From Ahaetulla prasina (lineage: Eukaryota; Chordata; Lepidosauria; Squamata; Colubridae), in NCBI RefSeq assembly GCF_028640845.1, contig NC_080548.1, positions 13,030,814 through 13,094,813 of the forward strand: a stretch of 64,000 nucleotides of DNA, in the 5' to 3' direction. Below, one piece after another: positions 21,256-31,407 of this stretch. Below the pieces are notes generated by a model that had not been told where the DNA came from, did not search any database, and was given only the letters and a program-made list of their open reading frames with translations. Within the stretch, counting starts at the first letter, position 1. Each line of letters starts with the position of its first letter. A program made the position numbers and the translations under genes.

Positions 21256-22205
21256 TGTGATGACTCCTCTGACTGTTTTTCCAGATACTTCTCCAGATGT
21301 CAGCTTGGAGGAAGATGGATCAGTTCCAGGCACATCTGGAGGGGAATTGGTCAATGGCTCCAAGCAGCTGTCTTTTTTTAATTTTTTTTTAAAAAAAATT
21401 ATTTATTTTTTATTTGCATTTATATCCCGCCCTTCTCCAAAGACTCAGGGCAGCTTACATTATGTTAGCAATAGTCTTCATCCTATTTGTATATTTATAT
21501 ACAAAGTCAACTTATTGCCCCCAACAATCTGGGTCCTCATTTTACCTACCTTATAAAGGATGGAAGGCTGAGTCAACCTTGGGCCTGGTAGGACTAGAAC
21601 CTGCAGTAATTGCAAGCAGCTGTGTTAATAACAGACTGTCTTAACATTCTGAGCCACCAGAGGCCCTGTCTAAGAGGGATTTGGTTAAAGCACAGCTGCA
21701 GCAGGGCAGCCCTGAGGCTTTAGGTGGGGAAAGCATGCAGCTACAGCTGGTCAGTGATGAGGAAGAGGAACTGCCTTCTGCACCTGATGCGAGAACACGT
21801 AGGGCAGAGAAAAGGCAGGAGCGGAGAAGGTCAGCCAGATTACACGCGAGGAGTAATATTCTTGATGGGCTGCACTGAAAGCCGGCTATTTAGCACAGCA
21901 GACAGATGGAAGCAATGCTGGGAACAATGTGTTCATTTCTTAGCTGTGTGTTTTCTGGTCATTGTGATTCTTTCCTCACTTTGGATTGACCAGGTGCCTT
22001 GACTTGGATCATGCCTCGTGAACCCCCTTGTGTTGTGGGTATTAATTTTGCCTGGTGTTTTTATTTTGATTGGGAAACTTTCAAGTGCCTTGTGGGCTCA
22101 TTGGCCATTGCTCTGCAGACTAGCATTGGTCTGCTTTTGGTTGGACTTAATTGGGACAGCTCTGGGTTTTTGGTGAAGGAGTTGTAGGGAAATATTAATA
22201 AACCC
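21256..22205 (+). mobile_element. LTR-like element, family D, split by a SINE
   Basis: A coding-like stretch (PDTSPDVSLEEDGSVPG before the SINE; VSDEEEELPSAPDARTRRAE and RRSARLHAR after it) is followed by non-coding sequence and AATAAA at about 22197. Layout and the basic terminal motif parallel LTR families A-C, so I infer an LTR. Neither terminus is secure and no target duplication was found. Confidence 0.5.
21373..21665 (-). mobile_element. SINE with L2-type tail, nested
   Basis: Minus-strand tRNA-like head (GGCTCAGAATGTTAAGACAG, B box GGTTCTAGTCC) and the 3' tail GCCCTGAGTCTTTGGAGAAG plus ATAAATAA-rich sequence. Short flanking CTGTCT words (about 21367-21372 and 21666-21671) fit a target duplication. 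It interrupts the family D coding-like frame. Confidence 0.8.
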
Positions 22206-22217
22206 ATTAAACCACAG

Positions 22218-22254
22218 TTATATGTGTGTGTGTGAGAGAGAGAGAGAGGGAGGG
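22218..22254 (+). repeat. (TG)n(AG)n microsatellite
   Basis: A TGTGTG run followed by AGAGAG directly after the LTR-like poly(A) signal. Confidence 0.9.
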
Positions 22255-23355
22255 ACAGTCCACAATACCCATTTCTACATAATGGAATGTACAAAATTGT
22301 CTTATGCTGACAACCATGTCATCTCTTTGATCTGCTTCCCTAATCCTTTAATTCAGAGAAGAGCAGCCTGCCAACCAAGGGCCGCCCAAAACTCCTTTTT
22401 GTGGATCTTGGAACTATGGCTGACCAGTTGACCCACAGCGATGTAGTTTCCCCATTCTTTTGAGCCAAAAAACACATAAGTCTTAACATAGTTTAAACAT
22501 CACTAAGAAATGCCTTCCTGAATTCACAATGTTCTGGAAACTTTCAGTCCATCCATCTATGTCTTGTATCTCAGAAACATCATTTCCGCCTACTGAAGTC
22601 CTTGTAAATTAAGGGAAGCCCTTGCCCCCTCCTGCTCCAAGTTGTCCGAGCCTGCTGTACTGTAGAGGCCACAGGCTGCACCCTGGGCTTTTCACCTGTG
22701 AACCTGCATGTCACATCAGAACTGTAGCCTCTCCACTAATGGAGAACCACAGCCCATGAATTTTGTCAAGGTTGATAATTTCTTACCTTTGCATCCTGCA
22801 AAAGTAAACTCAATTCCACTTTTATAGGTGAATTTTTCTCTCCAGTATCAAAAAAGGGGTGGAAGGAATTGGTCTTCAGAGAGACAACTCTACATGTTAT
22901 ACTTGCAGATAAATGTCACCTATTTCCACAGCATTGGTTCTTGGTCAAGCCTTCAGAATGTCACCTTTAAACAAGCATCAATTTAAACATGCCATAAAAT
23001 TGGGTCTTAACAGCAGGGGAAATCTACCTGCCCTCTCCACTCACGTGAAATAAATTATCCCTACAGAGTAGAATTGGACCGCTTACCCGGCAGACACCTT
23101 AGCACAGGCCCAGCGATTGCCGGGGTGTGTGTATGTGTGTGTCATTCTGACAACTTGGTTTGTGTGTTAACGTTTGAAAGCTGGTTTATTTTTAGAATGC
23201 AGCTTTTTAGAAGGCAGCTCCATCTGTCTATTATTGCTAAGCAAAGTGGTTTTGTTTTTTTTCGTTAGAGAACTGGGCCATGGAGCTCCATCTGACTTAT
23301 TTTCCCTGCCTGACCTAGTAAGCATGCAGTGGCAAAATTTTGTGTCGCTGCAATG
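22255..23355. other. single-copy intron DNA
   Basis: No repeat or gene recognised apart from a short GT repeat at about 23125-23143. Confidence 0.45.
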
Positions 23356-23359
23356 TCCA

Positions 23360-23643
<284 letters not shown>

Positions 23644-23799
23644 CGTCCATACCTGTATACAGAAGCATCTGAGAAGTCAAACTGGGCCAACTCTGAATCT
23701 GTTAATTTAAATTAACCTCCGTGTTCTCTTAATTTTTTGATAGAATGCTATTGTGGGCCATCATTTATTATTTACAATAAATGTTTTAATATTTCAATG

Positions 23800-23955
23800 G
23801 CTCTTTTTTTTACACTTTTTTAAATGCTTTTTATTGTTTTTATTCTTTTAACATGTTTTTTTAAAGTTTAATTGTAATACACGCTTTGAATTGTGGGCCA
23901 CCCAGAGTGATTTGCTGAGATGGACAACGACAGGAATCAAATGAATAAATAACTG
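23800..23955 (+). mobile_element. LINE tail, second L2-like subfamily
   Basis: A TTTTTATTGTTTTTATTC-rich stretch followed by GGGCCACCCAGAGTGATTTG and GAATAAATAAC. The same tail type appears at 63.36-63.53 kb after an L2-like coding remnant. Confidence 0.55.
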
Positions 23956-24880
23956 TATAAAATATTTAATAAGTGCCAGGGGCATAATCCAAGGTCATCA
24001 TCACAGTTAAGGAACTGGTGCATCTGTCTGTTTGTCTGTCTGTCTAATAGCTCTACAGATATACGGTATCTCTACCTGTAAGACAAGCTTTGACTGAACA
24101 TTCTGACTAAAACTATGCCAAAATTTGCCTTGTAAATACTCAGAAATGTTCTTCCCTTGTGAAAGAGGCTTCTTTTTTTTTTTCTGCCTTGAGAATTTCT
24201 TTCAAATTTCTCTATCTGGAGTTTTTGAGCCACCTTATTGCTGGAGCTTGCGGAAGATGCAAATTTGGTGTCGATAGTTCCCGTTTTCTATCTTTCCGTC
24301 CGCGTGAGGCCTTTCTGGCTACCCACAGATTCCCACCTGAAAAAAAAAAATGCTCAAGGCTCATTCCTTAGAATTTTCGGATTCCTGCTTTGGGAAGTCG
24401 GGAAAAGATTATACAAAGATAGGTTAGAAATTGGCCCTGACCACCTTGTAACAAATTAAGCGAAGGAAATCACACTGCACTACTGGGAATGTCTGCAAAA
24501 TGTTCTCCCTCTTTTAAAGGAAATTTCAAAACGAGCTAGTGTCTGAGAACTAGCAGAGATAAGAAATGCAGAAGGAATGGTCTGCTTAGGACTACTGGGA
24601 ACTGAAGAGGAATTTCACAATTAATGCAAAGAATGACTCTCATTGAGTTAACACATTAACACGAGGTTAGTCAAATAAGAACCTGGGAATTTTGGTAATC
24701 ACGTTTTCAAAATTTCTGGAATGTATCAGAGTGAGGAAGGCTGTTGTATTTAGGGAAATGATTAAATAATTTTGGAGTAACCAACAGAACTGGCTGTTCT
24801 ATCGTTTCATGTCAATGCTTCAAATACTTTCCTGTTCGCATTCATATGGCATTTGGTGGGGAGAACAACAATGCCTCATT
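23956..24880. other. single-copy intron DNA
   Basis: No gene or repeat family supported. ETS-like (GCGGAAG) and GATA words occur near 24.25-24.42 kb but are not exceptional in number. Confidence 0.4.
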
Positions 24881-24883
24881 TAA

Positions 24884-25610
24884 ATGGCATTAAATTTAAA
24901 TTTAAATAACCTGGACTATTGCAATGCTCTCTACATGGGGCTCCCCTTGAAGAGCACCAGAAGGCTCCAGCTAGTCCAGAATGTGGCCGTGCGGGTGATA
25001 GAGGGAACACCGTGTTGCTCCCATATAACACCTATCCTGCGCGGCCTGCACTGGCTGCCGGTAGCCTTCCGGGTGCACTTCAAGGTGTTGGTTACCACCT
25101 TTAAAGCGCTCCATGGCTTAGGACCGGGTTATCTACGAGACCGCCTTCTGCCACCGATAGCCTCCCAACGACCTGTGTGCTCCCACAGAGCGGGCCTCCT
25201 CAGGGTGCCGTCGACCAAACAATGTCGGTTGGCGGCCCCCAGGGGGAGGGCCTTCTCTGTGGCAGCACCGGCCCTATGGAATGAGCTGCCTCCGGGGTTA
25301 CGACAACTCCCCGACCTCCGGGCCTTCAAACGTGAACTGAAGACTTTATTATTTCATCGTGCGGGACTAGCCTAAGAAATATTTTATTGTAAGAAATATT
25401 TTATTGTAATTTTAAACGGGTTTTAAATCGATCTTTGACAGTTTTAGTTGTTTTGGCCATTAAATATTTGGTTTTAATTTGTTTTTAAAATATTGTTATT
25501 TATATGTGTATTTTAATATGGCTGTAAACCGCCCTGAGTCCTTCGGGAGAAGGGCGGTATAGAAATTCAATTATAAATAAAATAAATAAATAAATAAATT
25601 AAATAAGAGC
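24884..25610 (+). mobile_element. L2-like LINE, RT C-terminus plus 3' UTR
   Basis: The 163-codon frame to 25375 carries LDYCNALYMGLPLKSTRRLQ, a HITPILRGLHWLPV motif, KALHGLGPGYLRDRL and FSVAAPALWNELPPGLRQLP, the conserved C-terminus of L2-type reverse transcriptases. The frame is intact over this stretch, so the copy is fairly young, but the catalytic RT domain and endonuclease are missing (5'-truncated). The 3' UTR ends with the CCGCCCTGAGTCCTTCGG tail and (AATA)n. Confidence 0.9.
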
Positions 25611-25756
25611 AAAATTAGTTAAACACCATTAATACGTGGAGCTCCTGTTTCTTTCATACTTTTCACTTTTGCAACTTTAAAAACAAAATATTATTAATCA
25701 GCGGTGGCTTTGCAGTAAGGTTGGGATGAGAACATGAAAAAACCCCTGTTCCTATG

Positions 25757-26030
25757 ATATGAGTAGTCTTGACTTATGAAAATTGAGACCAGAATTTCCA
25801 TTGTTAAGCAAGGCAGTTGTTAAGTGAATCATGCTTGCTTTTACAATTCCCCCCCTCCTTTTTTTTTAAACCACTGATGTTAAGCGAATCAGTATGGTTA
25901 GTAATCATGAATCAGGAAGTCGTTAAGTGAATCTGGTTCTCCCCCACTGACTTTGTCAAAAGCCAGCTGGGGAAGGTCACAAACTGGGATGCTGCAAACA
26001 TCGTAAATACATGTCAGTTTAAATTCAGCG
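25757..26030 (+). mobile_element. Tigger-like MITE, truncated
   Basis: Starts TAGTCTTGACTTATGAAAATTG and contains GTTAAGTGAATCTGGTTC and CCACTGACTTTG words of the family. The right half is missing. Confidence 0.65.
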
Positions 26031-27155
26031 CTGGCTTTTTGAGTGACATCGCCAATTTGAATCAGGTCCAGCCTCAATTTGCACATCCTTATATCTTCAT
26101 CACTACAAGATAGATTTCAACCAGATACTTAATCCTGCAACTGGGTGAATAGAACACAATCGCTGCAATCTCAGAGCTTGCAAACCTCATTTAACTTAGG
26201 ATAACAGGTTGTGTGAACCTGGATACCTAGGAGGAAATAGCCTCAACCCTGCTCTGTCTAAGTCACCCAGTCTGTTCCGCTGGGAAGTGAGATTCAGAAA
26301 TGGACTTTCCTCACTCAGTTCATATCGTAATAACCCCCTTTTTCGTTTTAACTCAGAACTGCTTTTCTTCTACAATTTGGCTAGGCAGCAGACAGAAAAC
26401 TCAATATGTTCATCCATTATCCTTCCAGTTGGTGCCTGCTTGAGATCTTAGGACCAACTAATTATACAAGCTGTGAATTACAGAAGTTAAGAGTCCAAGC
26501 TGCCTGAATGGTGCCACTTTAAGCACGGAGTCCAAAATGTGTGTAATTTATTTTTGCAGAGATAAAATATAAGAGTATATATATAAAAAAAGAATCGAGT
26601 TTTAAAACGGCCGGTTCTCAGGTTTCAAGTTTATGCTACATCTTACACAGTGGAGCTCTTTCATTACTTTTTGGGACCTTTACAGCAAAATCCCACCACC
26701 AAACCCAGAAATGACACCAGGAATATTCAAAACTTCAAATAAAATAAAATAAAATAAAAAATTGATTTCCTGCAATTGAGAGTTTGAATCTCAGAATGCC
26801 TATCCTGACTTTTTGACTCGGTATATATTAGAAACATTTGGAACGAATTCAACATTCTCTAACGTTTGAGTTAAAAACTGAAACTACTGTCGTTTGACTG
26901 CAGTTGAAATGCTTCTTGAGCAGAGTTTTCTTTTTTCCATTAAGCTGTATAAAACGCGTCCAAACCATCACTGTGTTATCATTTAAATGATTCAGCCGAA
27001 ATCTGAGCTTATGTGATGATGTGGAAAATATTCTTTGGTCACAAAAATAGCCTTTTGCAAACACGAGAGAACATGAGGACGGCTTTAAAAAAGGGCCAGA
27101 AAACTAAAATGCCCTCCAGACGCCTGATCTCACAATCTTTAAATAGTCTGTCAAG
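26031..27155. other. single-copy intron DNA
   Basis: No gene recognised. A short (AAAAT)n run is present at about 26738-26759. Confidence 0.45.
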
Positions 27156-27163
27156 ATCTAGAC

Positions 27164-27299
27164 CAGGAATTCTCAACCTTGGTCAACTTTAAGACGCGTG
27201 GACTTCAACTCCCAGAATTCCCCAATCAGCCATACTGGCTAGGGAATTCTGGAAGTTGAAACCTGCACATCTTAAAGTTGCCAAGGTTGAGAAATATTG
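27164..27299. mobile_element. palindromic hAT MITE, first of a tandem pair
   Basis: CAGGAATTCTCAACCTTGG ... CCAAGGTTGAGAAATATTG with inverted arms. Flanked by ATCTAGAC at 27156-27163 and 27300-27307. The right flank doubles as the left flank of the next element. Confidence 0.9.
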
Positions 27300-27307
27300 A
27301 TCTAGAC

Positions 27308-27727
27308 CAGTGAAGGGTAACCTTTTTGCCATCATGTGCCAAAAGCGGGGGAAGTGCCGGGGGTGTGTGTCATACATGTGTATGTTCACACTCATAATTT
27401 AATGCGCCCTGCCCGCATGTGCTCCCCCTGCGCTCCCCGCTTTTGGCACGTGATGGCATGGTGGACCCAGTAGGCCTGTTTTTCGCCCTTCCTAGGTTCC
27501 AGAGGCTTTCTAGGAGCCTGGGGAGAGCAAAAATGGCCTTCACCATCCCCCTGGGGGCCCTCTGGAGGCCAGAAACAGCCAGTTTCCCGACTTCCGGTGG
27601 GCCCGAAAATCAGCTAGGATTTTCTAGGACATGCGTGCTGGAGTTCAGCTAGGGCAACACTTGCGTGCCCACAGAAATGGCTCCGCATGCCACCGGTGGC
27701 ACACATGCCATAGGTTCGCCATCATGG
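27308..27727 (+). mobile_element. hAT element (GTGATGG family), second of the pair
   Basis: CAGTGAAGGGTAACC ... GGTTCGCCATCATGG, 420 bp with GC-rich body, flanked by ATCTAGAC at 27300-27307 and 27728-27735. The flanking word is the same one used by the adjacent palindromic MITE although the two elements belong to different families. Confidence 0.9.
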
Positions 27728-28255
27728 ATCTAGACTTTTCATCTTTCATTGAATTCAGATTATACTCACTACAGTTCCTAAACTGTAGTTTTAACCATTT
27801 CTAATGTCTTTTTTTCACTGAAATGAGTCATTGGTGAATGTTAGTTTTGAACATATTTTTTTCCTTAGGCGTTCTACTTTGTACTTGAGTTGGGAGACGG
27901 TAAAATGGGAGGAGAAAGAGAAGCTACTGGAGACACAATTTCCCCCCCCCCCAGTCTTGAATGCCTTTAGGTTGGGAGGTTTACAGATAATGACGATTAC
28001 AAGAAAGCTTGGATATAGCAGACCCTCATTTCTGGAGTCTTGATGCACTAGAGCGGATAATAGACAAATCTGTTGATCCAAAGTAGTCTGAATGAGGCAA
28101 TTAAATTTAGATTGATTTTCCTTTAATGTAATCGACAGCAGTGGCAACTTATGTCCCTTGTATAATCACATCATTACACACAAATGATGTTGGGTATTTA
28201 GTGCTTCTTAGGGAATAGGTCACCTTGTCACCCCAATCAGACCATTGCTCCTTAC

Positions 28256-28715
28256 CAGGGGTTGGCGTCAAAAATTTTAGCGAGGGGTTCTCTACCCAGT
28301 TGCTGGGCAGGTGTGGCCATGGTGGTCGTGGCCTAGTTGGCCTCCTGCACCACAGCTTGGGAGGCTCATTTTTGTCCTCGCCGGGCTCCGGAGGCTTTCC
28401 TCGAGCTCCCAGGACAGTGAAAATGGCCTCCCCAAGCTCTGGAGGCCCTCTGGAGACCGGAAACAGGTCTGTTTCCAGCCTTCCTGAGCTTCGAGTAGGC
28501 CCATTTTTCGCCCTCCCAGAGCCTCCACGCACACTCTGCACTTACCTGCATCCAAAACGGGCTGCGTGGGGACTCCTGGGAGGGGAGGGGTGGGGCGGGG
28601 AGGGGTGGGTCAGGGCGGGCCCACCAGGAGTGGGATTTGGGGGTTCTCTGAACTGCACAGAATCTTAGCTAGAGGTTCTCTCGAACCCCTGTGAACCCCC
28701 AGCAGCCCACCCCTG
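28256..28715 (+). mobile_element. hAT element (CAGGGGTKGGC family)
   Basis: CAGGGGTTGGCGTC ... GCAGCCCACCCCTG flanked by CTCCTTAC on both sides (28248-28255, 28716-28723). The GC-rich interior contains GGAGGCCCTCTGGAG-type words. An inverted relative lies at 47954-48370. Non-coding. Confidence 0.92.
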
Positions 28716-28879
28716 CTCCTTACCTGGGACACCTGCCGCTCCCCGCTTAATGACCCCATCTCTTGGGGTTATGACGGCAACCAGAACTGCCTGGATTGTC
28801 ATTGCTAAATGATGTGATCAGGTCAACCACCTCACTTAGCAATGGCAATCCTGCTCCTCAATGCCATTGAGGGCTACCT

Positions 28880-29085
28880 GTAGTGGTTAAGGCGCCAGGT
28901 TAGAAACTGGGTGATTATGAGTTCCAGTTCTGCCTTGGGCAGAAAGCTACCTGAGTGACCTCGGGCCAGTTACTTTCTCTCAACCCTAGGAAGGAGGTAA
29001 TGGCAAACCACTTCTGGAAAAGCTTGCCAAGAAAACTGTGGGGCCTTGATCAGACAATTGCCAGGAGTCAAAACAAACCAACAGC
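28880..29085 (+). mobile_element. MIR/CORE-like SINE
   Basis: A tRNA-like start (GTAGTGGTTAAGGCGCCAGG), then TGAGTTCCAGTTCTGCCTTG as B-box region, and GTGACCTCGGGCCAGTTACT resembling the MIR core. The downstream GCCAAGAAAACTGTGGGGCC is typical of reptile members. Called by resemblance. Confidence 0.6.
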
Positions 29086-30124
29086 CCTGCCTTGAAGGCA
29101 CAAAAATAAAAATCGTAATTAATATTGAAAGAATACTTGTTTTTCCACTTCGTTTTCAATGCCCTGAGCCATCTAAATAATAGCACGTCAATCATCTTCA
29201 ATTAATATTGTATAAACCTCACTGGGTTGAAAAAAGAATACGGATTGCCTTCCTTCTGAGACAACATCTTAGTGAGTGAAAGCTTTTAACACAACAGATC
29301 TCTAACCCATGGAATATTTTTGGCAGTAATTTTTGTTCGAGTAAATTCTGAGATCTTGCAACAAGGGCAACGCAATTTCTTGACCCAGCAGTGGCTTTCA
29401 AGTTATGGTAAGCAGCACAGAGTGTTGCAGGCTATGGTCAAAATAGCCAAGGTGACACATGCAACACACATAAAAAACAGGTAGAGCTTCAGTTGTACCA
29501 TTATGGCCACAATCTTGACTTTTGGGAAGTCACATTTTGCAGACACCCTGATATGCAATAAACCATTGCAAAATCCAATGCTTTTTCCAGGGACGGTGTG
29601 GTCTCCCAATCCAGAGATTTTCTGGCAAGTAATTATGCAATGACAAAAACCACCGGACTCTTCACTTTGTCTAAAAATTAATACCCAGTCGCCACAGAAT
29701 GGAGCCATTATGCTCCATATTGCTCCATTTTCGGAATGAAGGCTACTTTGGAATGTTATTTAATTATCTTTATTCATGCGCTATTTAAATTTATATGGCA
29801 GTCCATTCAATAAACAGCTCTGGGCAGCTAACAGACAACAGGGGGGAAAAAACAATAAGAAAAAAAATTAAAACAATGTAAAAAAACAAACAAACCCTCA
29901 ACCAACTTATAATCAAAACCACTTGCCAAGTTCACCCCATAACCTGGCCCCATGTCCAGGAGGAGGACCAGCTTTTTCTGCCTTACGAAAGGCCAGCATG
30001 GTTGGGACCATCGAAATATTTGGCAGTGCTTGGTAGGGTAGGTATGCTGTAGTGGAATGTAGACTGGATTCCCAGGAGGGAGGGGCTGCAGTCCAGAGGG
30101 CAGAGAGGCAGTGAAGCTTACATA
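29086..30124. other. mostly single-copy intron DNA
   Basis: No gene supported. A LINE-tail-like GAATAAA/GGGCAGC segment may be present near 29750-29830. Confidence 0.4.
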
Positions 30125-30503
30125 CAAGCAGCCCTTGATTTATGCCCACAATTGAGCCCATTTCCATTGCTAAGCAAGACAGTCGTTAAGTGAGTTTTGC
30201 CCCAATTTAAGAACTTATTGTCTTCAGTAATTTAAAGTGAATCACTGCAGTTACATTTAGTAACATGATTGTTAAGTGAATCTGGCTTCCCCATTGACAT
30301 TGTTTGTCAGAAGTTCGCAAAAGGTGATCACGTGACCCCAGGACACTGCAACCGTCATAAATATGAGCCAGTTGCCAAGCGTCCAAATTTTGATCATGTG
30401 ACCATGGGGATGCTGCCACATGGTCATAAGTCACTTTTTTTCCAGTGCCGCTGTCATTTCGGACAGTGCCTAAACGAATGGTTGGAAGTCAAGGACTACT
30501 TGC
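30125..30503 (+). mobile_element. Tigger-like MITE
   Basis: Contains ACAATTGAGCCCATTTCC, TGATCACGTGACCCCAGGAC, CCATGGGGATGCTGCCAC and the right end GAAGTCAAGGACTACTTG. Termini are mutated, so no TA flank can be fixed. Confidence 0.75.
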
Positions 30504-30518
30504 ACTAAGGGAACAATC

Positions 30519-30710
30519 CAGTGGTGAAATTCAAATTTTTTTACTACTGGTTTTGTGGGTGTGGCTTGGTGGGCATGGCAGGGGAAGGATATTGCAAAAT
30601 CCCCATTCCCACCCCACTCTGGGGCCAGCCAGAGGTGGTATTTGCCGGTTCTCCAAACTACTCAAAATTTCCGCTACCAGATCTCCAGAACCTGCTGGAT
30701 TTCACCCCTG
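30519..30710 (+). mobile_element. hAT MITE (CAGTGGTG family)
   Basis: CAGTGGTGAAATTC ... GGATTTCACCCCTG with direct flanks GAACAATC at 30511-30518 and 30711-30718. It is a 192-bp short form of the family seen at 49.75 and 62.5 kb. Confidence 0.93.
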
Positions 30711-30718
30711 GAACAATC

Positions 30719-31390
30719 TTGTTTGTTGTGACTTGGCCGTATTATATAGTTTGCTGCTGGTGGGTTAAGAATGAAGACGCAGACTCAGTGATAGGACTGA
30801 CAAGGATGTAACAAAAAAATTAATGATCTATCTTCAGAAGCAGGAGTGGAGAAATTTGTGACTTGCATATCTTTCTTCTTCATTGATGCGGTCCAAGAAA
30901 AAGATAGATTCAGCCAACAAACACAACTAAGAAGCAACGGTGGGTTTGGGGTGGGTGGGTGGATGGAGTGAAACTTCCAAAATCCTCCCTGTATTTTTCC
31001 TCCAAAAATCAACTCCAAACTCCTGAGTCAGAAGAGCCCCTGCATCAGTCTATCCCCCTTGAGAGAGGTTCTTATTGGAGTTAAGACAAATAGTTTTGCC
31101 TCTTCCTTCCCTAGCACAATTTGTCATTTTGCAAAGGGTGTTGGTTTTCTTAGCAAAATTCACCGCTTCTACCAGACACAAAACTCTTTCCCTGTTGAAT
31201 TTCTACCTGGGAATAGAAGGCCTCCAAAAACAGGGTATGAAAAAAAACAAAAGACAACCCTGCTACTGAGATTTAAGGAACAAAGTCCTGGCATTTTAAA
31301 TTAAATATTTTAGTTTAAAGGACATGTGTGGACCATATGTGATATCTGGGGGTGGTGGGGGCTCACATCTCTTCTTTAACCCAGTCACTT
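30719..31390. other. single-copy intron DNA
   Basis: No gene or repeat family recognised. Confidence 0.45.
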
Positions 31391-31407
31391 AAAAGATAAA
31401 ATAATAA

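Noticed and set aside
24884..25375. 163-codon ORF as a host gene
   Set aside because: Its motifs are those of L2-type LINE C-termini and it runs into a LINE 3' tail.
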